DNA of 64,000 nucleotides. Source: Pseudoips prasinana. Its lineage: Eukaryota > Arthropoda > Insecta > Lepidoptera > Nolidae. The translations under genes and the position numbers were made by a program. Positions 55,534 through 64,000 of this stretch are shown here, piece after piece. The notes under the pieces are model-generated. The model worked only from the letters and a program-made list of their open reading frames with translations. It made no database searches and had not been told where the DNA came from. Where the stretch lies: positions 7,688,001 to 7,752,000 of the forward strand of contig OX621243.1 of the NCBI GenBank assembly GCA_951640165.1, in the 5' to 3' direction. Position 1 is the stretch's first letter; each line of letters opens with the position of its first letter.

Positions 55534-55670
55534 TTGGCTAATTTGGTTTGTTTTATAGCGTCACATCTTTATATTCCGCCAATAAGGGTCTAATGATAGA
55601 ATCACTATCATCAGACCCTTATTGGCGGAATATAAAGATGTGACGCTATAAAACAAACCAAATTAGCCAA
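55534..55670. repeat. palindrome, 66-bp arms, 5-base loop
   Basis: 55534-55599 pairs with 55605-55670 with one mismatch. Not flanked by a recognisable target duplication. Confidence 0.98.
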
Positions 55671-55869
55671 CAGAGAGACATGCTTCTCATTGGTTATAAG
55701 TGAAGTGCAATAACTTCTGAAATTAATAAGAAAAAATATTATGCTGATCAAAAAATACCATAATAATACATGAAGCAAAAACTTTGTACCCCTTTTTACG
55801 AAAATTACGCAGACGGAGGAGTATGACATTTGAAACAGTTAAAGTTGCGAATAGAGAGGTGTGCAGAAA

Positions 55870-55905
55870 GCTAACATCATCATCATCATATCAGGATAAA
55901 GGCCG
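55870..55905 (-). mobile_element. RTE tail scrap
   Basis: 'catcatcatcatatcagg' and 'aaggccgaaag' are the minus-strand RTE-1 terminus. Confidence 0.55.
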
Positions 55906-56122
55906 AAAGCTTATAAATATTTTTTAACTAACGAAAATTAGAAGATATAATACACTGAATGACAAACTGAGAACAGATTAATATTATTTGTCTAAGTCGA
56001 ATTCCGAACAAGTGCCATCTCTAGTATTCATTGTTTCCTAAAATATTACCTCTTATATGTCAATTCACTTTTGATGGTCACCAGGAGAAGCTGCGTCATT
56101 GTTTACGAAGTAACAACAGAAG

Positions 56123-56159
56123 ATTCCCAAAACATTTATGGCATAAATGTTTTAGGAAT
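56123..56159. repeat. palindrome, 17-bp arms, 3-base loop
   Basis: 56123-56139 pairs with 56143-56159, one mismatch. Confidence 0.95.
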
Positions 56160-56199
56160 TGGTGTTTTCGTATCAAAAGTGCACTGTTAAATCTGATAT

Positions 56200-56500
56200 A
56201 AATGATTTTTGAAAAAAAATCATTGGAAATATATGCAGGATAACCTATTATATCTAAATAGTTCCCTTTCAAAATTTCTTCATCTGTCAGGCCGTATGAG
56301 AACTGGCATTGTCATGATGTTGAACGATACGGCGTTTTTGGTCATTTTTAAGGAATTCTTCAATAACTTCTGGCAAAACAATAGTTGTGCATCAGTTTCT
56401 ATTTACTGTTCAACGAACTTCCAAAGCGATAGAAATCACGTGTCCAATTTTATTAAAAGAAGTGCAGTAGCAGTAGCAACCATACAATTTGCCGGAGATC
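56200..56500 (-). pseudogene. mariner transposase relic
   Basis: Minus-strand frames give FNKIGHVISIALEVR, TVNRN, LPEVIEEFLKNDQKRRIV, QHHDNASSHTA and GNYLDIIGYPA, in the order of an irritans-like mariner core. The second catalytic aspartate (HHDNASSH) is kept. Several stops interrupt it, and neither terminal repeat nor the first and third catalytic motifs are visible. It is a different lineage from the 5034-6348 mariner. Confidence 0.78.
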
Positions 56501-56639
56501 GCACTCTTGAAACTGTATTTAGTTTGGACTCGATGGGATAGTAGGTAATAATTACATATAAATAGTTATAAGAATTTAATGTACTGCTGAATAATAGCAG
56601 CCCGGACAAACTTCCGTGGTTTTTGGGTTTGCTATCATA

Positions 56640-57245
56640 ATAACATGTATGTTTACTTTATGGAAAAATAATAATAAAAAAAAAAAAAAAAAAAAATGCC
56701 TGTTTCAATGTTACACACCAAATTTTCGTTGAATTTAGTAAGCATGGTATTGCCCCAAGTAGTTCCATCCATTTTTAGAGCCACAGTTAAATTTGTGAGC
56801 TATCCATCGGAAACACAAGTTGGTTCACAACTAAATAATATTTTAGGAATTATTGTGTATGACTCACGCCTACGTCTAAGGATGTTGAAACCTAATGCCT
56901 AGTTCACGTGTCTTCCTGTTTGGAGTATACGGTGTCCAGTATCAATTCGACTATGGAATGCCTTGCCTATTGTAATTAAACGTGCCCAGACAATATCAGC
57001 TTTTAAAAAGCTAATCAGAGAACACTATTTGTCGGTATAATTTATGGTATATTTTTCTTATTTAGTTATTAAATTATGTTTAGGTAATTTTTTTACATTT
57101 CCTTCTTTTTAACAGTAAAATTATTAAAACTAATTTTATTTATATATACATTTTTTGTACAACTTATCTATTTATAATATCTTATGTCATATGTATTCTT
57201 ATGGTGTGCAAATAAAAGTTTTTTTAATCACAATAAAGAAGAGTA
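56640..57245 (+). mobile_element. LINE 3' end, decayed
   Basis: An A run (56674-56694), then coding remnants. 56930-57040 reads RLWNALPIVIKRAQTISAFK and LIREHYL to a stop at 57038-57040, the usual last residues of Jockey/CR1-group LINEs. The UTR ends 'caataaagaagagtattc' with a TTCTA-type tail. Confidence 0.7.
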
Positions 57246-57249
57246 TTCT

Positions 57250-57812
57250 ATTCTATTATATTTAATTGGTGATATGAGGCAATAAATAATAGTTAAAAGA
57301 ATTATATTTACATATTGTATTACAGTATCATTTTACCACTCAGCATTTTAAAAAGCACGTACAAAAAATATCGACTAATAAAATCTCCGTTTCACCTGTT
57401 CAATTTAGAATCCCAAAACGGGCGACAACAATACCAAGCATTCGCCACTCGACTGAGATTGAAACAGATTGCGTCATCCGTCTTATATATTTTTCATAAT
57501 TTCCAAGTAAATAATTTTGTCCATTCCTCAAGAGATAATGGAGGGTGTAGGGGGGTAGGCTTAATGAATGGCACAGATTTCGCATAATTAAAAAGGGGTG
57601 CTCCGAATGATTGCTTATTTCTATAACTAATGGTTCTGTTGACAGTCGACCATTTTGACTCCGCATCTTTGTTTTTGTATCTTGAGAATTTCGTGAAAGG
57701 AGTGAAAATGTGAAATACTTCTGATGAATGCCTAAAAGAAAGTCTCTTTTGTATATCTCGGAATATTTTTCTAGTTATGAGTGATAAAGCAATGTGATTA
57801 CACTTATCTATA
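57250..57812. other. unassigned; possible old repeat 57400-57670
   Basis: Overlapping 88-90-codon frames on both strands (57315-57666) show no domain. 'agtcgaccattttgactccg' may be repeat-derived. Confidence 0.3.
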
Positions 57813-57814
57813 TA

Positions 57815-59703
57815 TAATAATAATAATAATAGTGTTTATTATTCAAAAAACTTAAGCCTAAGTTACAAAATATTTTAACAGGCTAATTTAGGTCAGATTA
57901 AATGGTATAGTCATCTGTAGCCGAACTACTGTATTTCGGCTATCAGCGCCCAACCCCTCGAGTATTGTACATTTATTTAAGCCATTTACATAATTTCATA
58001 ATTATATGTTACATGTTATATCCTGAATATAATCAAATTAATAATTTGTAATGTATTTTCTTACAATGCAAAAGGAAGTAAAAGAAAAGTAAAACATAAT
58101 AAAAACGTTTGTGTAGTGTTTGCATGCAGGTCCTCTTATTTGTGTGGGATGAGAATGTATGTGACTGGTGTGTAAGAGGTTGTGTGTGGTGTTGTGTGTG
58201 ATATTGTGTAGTGTTATGTTTTGTGTAGTAATGTGAGTGAGCATGTGGGCGTTTGTGTGAGTGTGTGTGTTTTATGAGAAATGTATGTACTATCGTATTG
58301 CTTAGGTTTTTTTAGGATGTTATTTGCAGTAGGAGTTCAGTCTGTTCATAGGTAAGACTTTTCAGGTATTCGGTAAGTTTCTTCTTACATTGTATTTTTG
58401 TTAATGGGTATATGTTTAGAATTCTGTTCAACCTATTGTAAAGTAATGGTCCAATGGAGTGGCAAATCGTTGACAAAATGTAGTGTTAGACAGCTTAGTT
58501 CTCTCGCATACTATGTCTTTTCTTCGTTTTTGTAGGAGTAATGGTGTGTAACTTACTGTGTTGTAGGAGGACAACGCTTAACATGTATAATTGTCTCACG
58601 GTCAAAACCTCCCATTTTTCATATAATGTTGTTGTAGAGAATCTAATGGGCTTGAACGTAGCGACTTTCAGTACTGCACGCTGGGCCACCTCGATAGACT
58701 TTAAAGTGGTTTTTGACGTTCCTCCCCAAGATGATAGGCAATATGTAAGAAATGATTGACAGAGGGCATAGTATATCTGCTTTAGCAACTTAAAGTCAGC
58801 AATGTGCCTTAAGTTTTTAAATATATATATCAGCTTTCTAATTCTACCGCATAGCAACCTAATGTGTTCTTTGAAATGTAGATTGCTGTCTATGTTAACT
58901 CCTAAATATTTTATTGTATCGACTCGTTCCAGTGGAAGACACTTGCAATTTTTTTCGGAGAGACACTCGTGCGATGTCATATTTTGCACGATGCCATCCT
59001 CAGTTAATTTTTTTATGCTAAAGCAGATATACTTGGTTTTGTCGACATTTAATGTGAGAATATTTCTCTGAAGCCACTTTCTCACGGTATCGAAGCCCCG
59101 CTGTGCAGCACTGAAAGCCTCTTCCCATGTATTAGCAGCAAAATTAAGGGCAGTATCATCTGCAAAAGATATGATTTCCCCATGAGTAACTTCAAGACTC
59201 GTGAGACCATCTATATATATAAGAAATAACGTAGGTCCAAGTATGCTGCCTTGTGGTACGCCGTGAGTGACCATGAGGTGAGAACTTTTATATTTTCCTA
59301 CTCGGACACACTGAGACCGGCCACTCAGGTAACTAGAAAAAAGTTTCAGCTGTGTACCTCTAACTCCCAATCTTTCGAGTTTTTCTAGTAAGAGGGAAAC
59401 AGAAATCGTATCAAATGCCTTAGCAAGATCTAGAAAGATAGTCAGACATTTTTTCTTTTTATCTAAGTTAGAGACAACAAATTTAATAAGTTTGTTAACA
59501 GCTTGCTCAGTTGATTTACCCTGTCGAAAACCGTATTGGTTAACTGAAAGCAAGTTATTTTTTTCTAAATAATTAACTAATCGTGAATTTATAATTTTTT
59601 CTATTATTTTTGATAGTGCTGGTAAAATAGATATAGGTCTATAATTGTTGATACGATTTCTGTCCCCACTCTTATAGATTGGACAAACTAAAACAAAAAC
59701 TCA
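57815..59703 (-). mobile_element. 5'-truncated LINE with intact RT core
   Basis: Minus strand: coding region 59700-58495, 3' UTR 58494-57835, AATAAA-like 'ttgaataataaacac' and an (ATT)n tail at 57815-57832. The UTR contains a long TG-rich stretch (58140-58275). Confidence 0.9.
58495..59700 (-). CDS. LINE reverse transcriptase, 5'-truncated (402 codons)
   Basis: The frame is open from about 59700, with no native start; a TGA lies at 59701-59703. Motifs in order: LVCPIYKSGDRNRINNYRPI at the very start, NQYGFRQGKSTEQAV (RT 2a), FLDLAKAFDT (motif A aspartates), GVPQGSILGPTLFLIYI (motif B), FADDT (catalytic YXDD-type box as FADD), LNVDKTKYI, and KYLGVNIDSNLHFKEHI (motif E/thumb). The enzyme copies its own RNA by target-primed reverse transcription. 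It belongs to the Jockey/CR1 group; clade unresolved. The endonuclease and ORF1 are missing, so this copy cannot move itself. No stop in 402 codons suggests a young insertion. Confidence 0.93.
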   Translation of the reverse strand, partial: VFVLVCPIYKSGDRNRINNYRPISILPALSKIIEKIINSRLVNYLEKNNLLSVNQYGFRQGKSTEQAVNKLIKFVVSNLDKKKKCLTIFLDLAKAFDTISVSLLLEKLERLGVRGTQLKLFSSYLSGRSQCVRVGKYKSSHLMVTHGVPQGSILGPTLFLIYIDGLTSLEVTHGEIISFADDTALNFAANTWEEAFSAAQRGFDTVRKWLQRNILTLNVDKTKYICFSIKKLTEDGIVQNMTSHECLSEKNCKCLPLERVDTIKYLGVNIDSNLHFKEHIRLLCGRIRKLIYIFKNLRHIADFKLLKQIYYALCQSFLTYCLSSWGGTSKTTLKSIEVAQRAVLKVATFKPIRFSTTTLYEKWEVLTVRQLYMLSVVLLQHSKLHTITPTKTKKRHSMREN

Positions 59704-59704
59704 A

Positions 59705-60590
59705 ATGATACACCTGAAATATCGATGTTGGAATATAAAATGTTTTGATAATTTTAATCTTTTTAACTCTTAAGTTGTAGATTAAGTTAGCGTTAGTGTA
59801 GCTTTAGATTAAGTTATAACTAAGTAAGTTTTGTTTTGCGAATGGAATAACTGAGCTAAAATAATTCAATATGCTGAAATTGCTCGACTCTTTTATGCAT
59901 TTCCATGTCATAAACCGCCCTAAGCCGAGTATAGAACTCCAAAGAAGATACACTGTAGCACGGGTTGGTTGTATACTAGACGGGTTGATCACCCACTCGC
60001 CTTTATTGTCTAGTGAAGCAGTGAAAGCGACCTGATCCTGAAAACGTTAATTTAAAAAAGGATGGATGATATTTTGCACCCAAATTTTCATGTATTTTAG
60101 GATATTATTGGGATAGCTGAAAATGATACGAAACCCTCACGCTTGTTTACATTAATTTGGCTGTACTTCATAAACAAATACAGGTTACTTTTAGTGATAC
60201 TTTCTTACTGAAGTTTTGCCGGTAGGTCGCAAAAAGTACTAAATCGTAGATTTTTAAACTCAAAAGCATTAGATCCCGTACTAAGTATACGGGAAAATAA
60301 TATCAAAACGTCGAACGAACATGCTCCACCAATTTTATGACAATCCTCAATTTTTGGCGACAGTTATTTCTAATTCGGATCCTTCGGGACCTTGCTTCGC
60401 GACATACTTTACTACGACTAAATGGGTTACAGACGTTCCTTTTATACCAGGAAACAAGAGAAGTTAACTTTATAGACGGAGCATGAACCCTTCATGAGAT
60501 GGACCCATTTGAGTTTCGTTATCTGGCTTGGACTTCTACTGTATACGCTTTGCCCATACAAGGATACAGACACTCATACATACAGTATTA
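59705..60590. other. no recognised gene
   Basis: Mixed composition. 60000-60420 may hold an old repeat. No supported frame. Confidence 0.35.
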
Positions 60591-60592
60591 CA

Positions 60593-60765
60593 GGCAGTGT
60601 TTAAGAAAGTCGCCTCAACAATTTGTGACCTGGGTTAGATTCCCGTACAGGATAACTATTTGTGTAAACCATGAGAACATTGGGTGAGATTCCCGTACAG
60701 GATAACTATTTGTGTGAACCATGAGAACATGTTCTAAGTTTGGGTGTGCTTTTTGTTTTGTTATT
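60593..60765 (+). mobile_element. SINE-B with 50-bp internal duplication
   Basis: 'aagaaagtcgcctc' and 'gattcccgtacaggataact' follow SINE-B. Units 60631-60680 and 60681-60730 repeat the B-box region almost unchanged. Confidence 0.75.
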
Positions 60766-60934
60766 TTTGCTACTTGAGTTGAATTTTCGTTCGGTTTGTG
60801 TAATATCCTACGTAACTGAAGAATTTATCAAGAGACTTACAGAATGGCCTTGTATTACGTAACAGCTTTAAATTACTTATATTGAAAACAGTGCAGATGA
60901 ACGTTTTATGAGTAATTTATAAAACGTTCAACCA

Positions 60935-61162
60935 GTCCAGCTGCTCTCAGCGGTTCACAAGCGGTCGCCGATGTTCAGCACCCACGCATGCGGTCAGTCT
61001 ATAGATGGGTGACCGCGAAAGTGGTTTATATGCTTAGTGACTCCGTGCTTCGAAGGGTAAGTTTAGCTGACGGTCCCGGTTGTAATGGTTAAACAACAGT
61101 CGTCAACCATGGCAGAGACCTGAACAACTCTGGCACAAGGGTAAATACTTCCTACATACCTA
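60935..61162 (+). mobile_element. 5S-rRNA-derived SINE
   Basis: 'gctctcagcggttcacaag', 'gcggtcagtctatagatggg' and 'tgaccgcgaaagtgg' (5S C-box region), 'ccgtgcttcgaagggtaag' and 'ctctggcacaagggtaaata'. Confidence 0.82.
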
Positions 61163-61164
61163 AT

Positions 61165-62090
61165 ACCTTTGTAAAATTTATTATGTTATATTTGATATGT
61201 TTATAAAAAACTAACAGATCTGGTGACATTATCTGTCGGGACTCAGTAAATGCGATGTCTATCATTTCTTTGGCTCACATGAACACCCGCGGGAAAACAG
61301 AGGCCTACTGAAAGTTTTACTCGAAAAAGTGCTTTATTTATGGCAAGAATATGTTTTTGGAAGAGTGGATGTAATGTTATTTTTATGATACGTTTTAGTG
61401 CAGAAAGGCTCCTAAAAGCAGTGTGTTTATGACATGCTTTGAAAGGTTTTGAGTTTTGACTGTAGTGCCCTGAATTTTGTATATTTCAAACTTCTCTACC
61501 TCATTAACAGGCGAAAAAGTTTATCGTTACCTAACCTTACCGTTAAAAAGCTTCCAACCCACAATGACAGTTACATTTGATTAAATCCTTTTACGGATAC
61601 TTTGAACTCTACTCTCGACTGTCTGTTATGATTTATAAAGTAATCGAGCAACTGGCTGGCTAATAAAGATATCTAATTGTGTATAATTCTTAGGTAAGAT
61701 ATCCGTCTAATAAGTGTTAGAAAAAGCAAGAAATCGAAATATTTTAAATACAGAAAATGTTTGCAGAAAGAAAATTAAATTTGGTTTAAGTCAAAAAAAT
61801 ATCCATAGTATTAGCTACGACAACATAATATGCATTGCTGAATAGGTAGTGTTCCGATAGAGACTCATATAAGCCACAAGATTATGTTGCAAAGGCGCTT
61901 CATCCCCGTCATTCGAATGTCATTCTATAGTAGCGTAAACGAGTGAAATTAAAAAATACTATTCTCACTTGATAATAGCAAGATCTTTGATAAAAATCGT
62001 AGAATACCATTAAATGCAATAGATTTCGAATAAAACGTCTTTTAATCATTAATTAAAAAGATAACGCCCATACTAGGGAAGTTACCCCCT
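61165..62090. other. no recognised feature
   Basis: AT-rich. Nothing supported. Confidence 0.4.
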
Positions 62091-62094
62091 GAAT

Positions 62095-62165
62095 CGTGAT
62101 CAGACCTATCATAGTTATCCTGTACGAGAATCGAAACCCTGTGTTTGAGGCGCTGAGGTAATAGC
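62095..62165 (-). mobile_element. SINE-B fragment
   Basis: 'tagttatcctgtacgagaat' and 'cgaaaccctgtg' match the minus-strand B-box part. Confidence 0.55.
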
Positions 62166-62169
62166 GAAC

Positions 62170-62960
62170 TATCTATCTTAACTACCGAACTTCAAAACAA
62201 TTTTGTAACAAATTTTATCTCAAATTTTGTGGCCTAATATTTTTTAAGTAAGATAATACAATACCAGCAACATAATATTTACGCATTTTAAGGCTCTTAT
62301 ACATTCAAAATAAATATTACTTAACTTTGAAATGTGTAATTTTAGCTAAAATTGACGTTCATTTTTATTTGACGGGTTTAATACATTTTACATGTAACTA
62401 AGTGTTTGATGAATAACGATGTTTCGAAAACACATTTTCAGCACTCCATTTTGACAAGAAGTTATTACGTTAACAGAGGCCTTCATAAATCTTTTAAACT
62501 ATTTGTCTTGGGAGCTTTTAGTTTAACTTACTTACCTATTAAATAGAAAGTCGGCTTTAAATTTGTTAAGAAACAATTTTCTTTACAAGTCTGTTTGTAA
62601 CATAAACTAATTTATCAGCTTAAAAGTAAATTTATGTTCCAAATATAAGCATTAAAAAACAGTGTGACATTTTGACCTATGTATATTGTTTTATTGACAG
62701 ATATCTAACGAGTGGAACTGTTATATGTCACATAAGTAAAATGACAATAGATAAAGGAATCCAAAATAATGTTAGTAACAATCTCCCATTGTCAACAGCT
62801 GATGTATGCGAGCGTTATAAGGTTACTAGTTGAGCCTGAGATCTTTGGAAGTACCCGCATCCAACAATATATAAGGAAAAATTAAGATTACATGTCTCAG
62901 AGTTCTATCTATGGTTGAGGCATTATGCCAGTCCTGGTCAAGACACTTGTGACAAATGAC
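62170..62960. other. no recognised feature
   Basis: AT-rich. No supported gene or repeat. Confidence 0.4.
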
Positions 62961-62964
62961 GAAT

Positions 62965-63320
62965 GAGTTTGTTTCGCTGGGTCTTCTCAGTTGGGGCGCA
63001 TTGGATCCAGTGGTAGCATTAAAGCGCGACCGTCGTTATTAACACAAGGTCCGTCATAATAATAATACCTTAATACTACTACTTAATACAGAACCATTGA
63101 CAATATGTAGTAAAAATATTAGACTTAAACTAGATAATTAAACATAATCTCTTGACAATAACTTGATACGAGCTAGCTAAATATCAATGCTAAAATATAA
63201 TAAATTTTATAATTTTTTTCATACAATGTGTACCTAAATATCTATGTTACTAGATATAATAATGTATACAACTATATTACTACAAACATGTTCTGACTAT
63301 TTACAAGCGCTTTTTTATGT
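62965..63320 (-). repeat. dispersed repeat G, uninterrupted copy
   Basis: Inverted counterpart of 26770-26900 plus 27525-27740. Here the two parts are directly joined, which shows the insertions in the other copy. Confidence 0.75.
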
Positions 63321-63514
63321 TGCGGATATGTGAGATTCGGAGGTAACCCCGAAACAGGACAGGGTAGAAGAACAGTTTCTTGTATATATTATACATTCAT
63401 GAAAATTTAGCCGAGTAAAGACAATTGTTTAGTCAAAATGACATAAGGAGATTAGCCAACTAGACTGAAAAATTATAGCACAAGACTTTGTCCATAGACA
63501 CACGTGCAGTCTCT

Positions 63515-63718
63515 ATCTTCTCAGTCCCATAACCTGATGACGGCAACGACTGTAATGACGAGGGCAATATCAGGCACAGGAGAGACAAATTTATGTGCTC
63601 TGAGACACGGGGATAGCATTCCCCAGACCTCACAAAATCACGGTGTTCCACTCCCGTGTGGCTCTTGTAAGAAAAATCTAAATTTAAACGTAGACCAGAC
63701 ACGGGACTGTGACAATTA
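63515..63718 (-). mobile_element. SINE-A, diverged
   Basis: Minus-strand order of the SINE-A body ('gaggtctggggaatgc', 'gtgtctcagagcacataaat', 'tcatcaggttatgggac'). Confidence 0.55.
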
Positions 63719-63719
63719 T

Positions 63720-64000
63720 TTGCGGTTACACACTACCTTAAATGTATCGTATAAAATATCCACTAAGGATTATTTAAACTAAGTATTCTTGTTTATATTG
63801 TATAACTTGTGCTGCTTTCGTAGTTATTGGTAGTGTACCTAATTTCGTTTTAACTCTTTTTTATATCTGTATAGAAATATTAAGTATGGCGTCTATCACT
63901 GGGGCCAACTAGAATACCAGCGCTACAGTAATTTTTGCTGTACCTTATGTTGAATTTGGCACCCATGTATGGTACATAGCAATTTGTTTTGTTTTTAAGC
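63720..64000. other. no recognised feature
   Basis: Mixed AT-rich sequence to the window end. Confidence 0.4.

Noticed and set aside
56209..56541. 110-codon plus-strand open frame
   Set aside because: It is the antisense of a mariner transposase relic.
58140..58275. TG-rich stretch as a standalone microsatellite
   Set aside because: It lies in the 3' UTR of the LINE at 57815-59703 and is best annotated as part of it.

Overview
This window looks like AT-rich, repeat-saturated nuclear DNA of a moth or butterfly. The evidence is the combination of Lep1-like Helitron ends (TC...CTAG), RTE LINE tails ending in (ATG)n or (ATGT)n, several tRNA-derived SINE families, a 5S-rRNA-derived SINE, mariner remains and TIR MITEs. 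There is no bacterial gene organisation, no operon and no recognisable viral gene. Almost every open frame longer than 60 codons is chance or a transposon relic.

The only host-gene signal I can support is one short candidate coding exon on the minus strand (50736-50802). It has a good acceptor and a near-consensus GTGAGT donor, so much of the window may be long intron of an unidentified minus-strand gene. A GC-rich island near 22.86-23.08 kb and a GC-rich patch near 53.4-53.53 kb are the other non-repeat places worth testing for noncoding exons or regulatory sequence.

Layout. 0-9 kb: SINEs, Helitrons, RTE tails, a broken mariner (5034-6348) and a TTA-flanked MITE. 9-13 kb: a 195-bp tandem array split by a LINE that itself carries an RTE tail. 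13-23 kb: RTE-2 fragments and SINEs, including a SINE cut by a Helitron whose pre-insertion site can be read exactly. 23-29 kb: SINEs, a fold-back locus, direct repeats, a composite repeat and a TTAA-flanked MITE. 29-40 kb: nested SINEs, palindromes and the best-preserved RTE 3' coding ends. 40-50 kb: a GC-rich TTA-flanked MITE, more Helitrons and an RTE copy with a 5' inversion. 50-57 kb: the candidate exon, a LINE C-terminus, a perfect 143-bp tandem duplication, and a cluster of strong palindromes. 57-64 kb: a 5'-truncated LINE with about 400 open reverse-transcriptase codons, then old SINEs.

The most unusual property is the number of short-loop inverted duplications, with arms up to 69 bp at up to 100% identity. 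They lie both inside and outside transposons and cluster at 54.1-56.2 kb. They could be template-switch scars or sequencing/assembly artefacts, and raw reads would decide. Family labels (SINE-A to D, RTE-1/1b/2, repeat E to H) are local names for copies that I matched to each other by eye.
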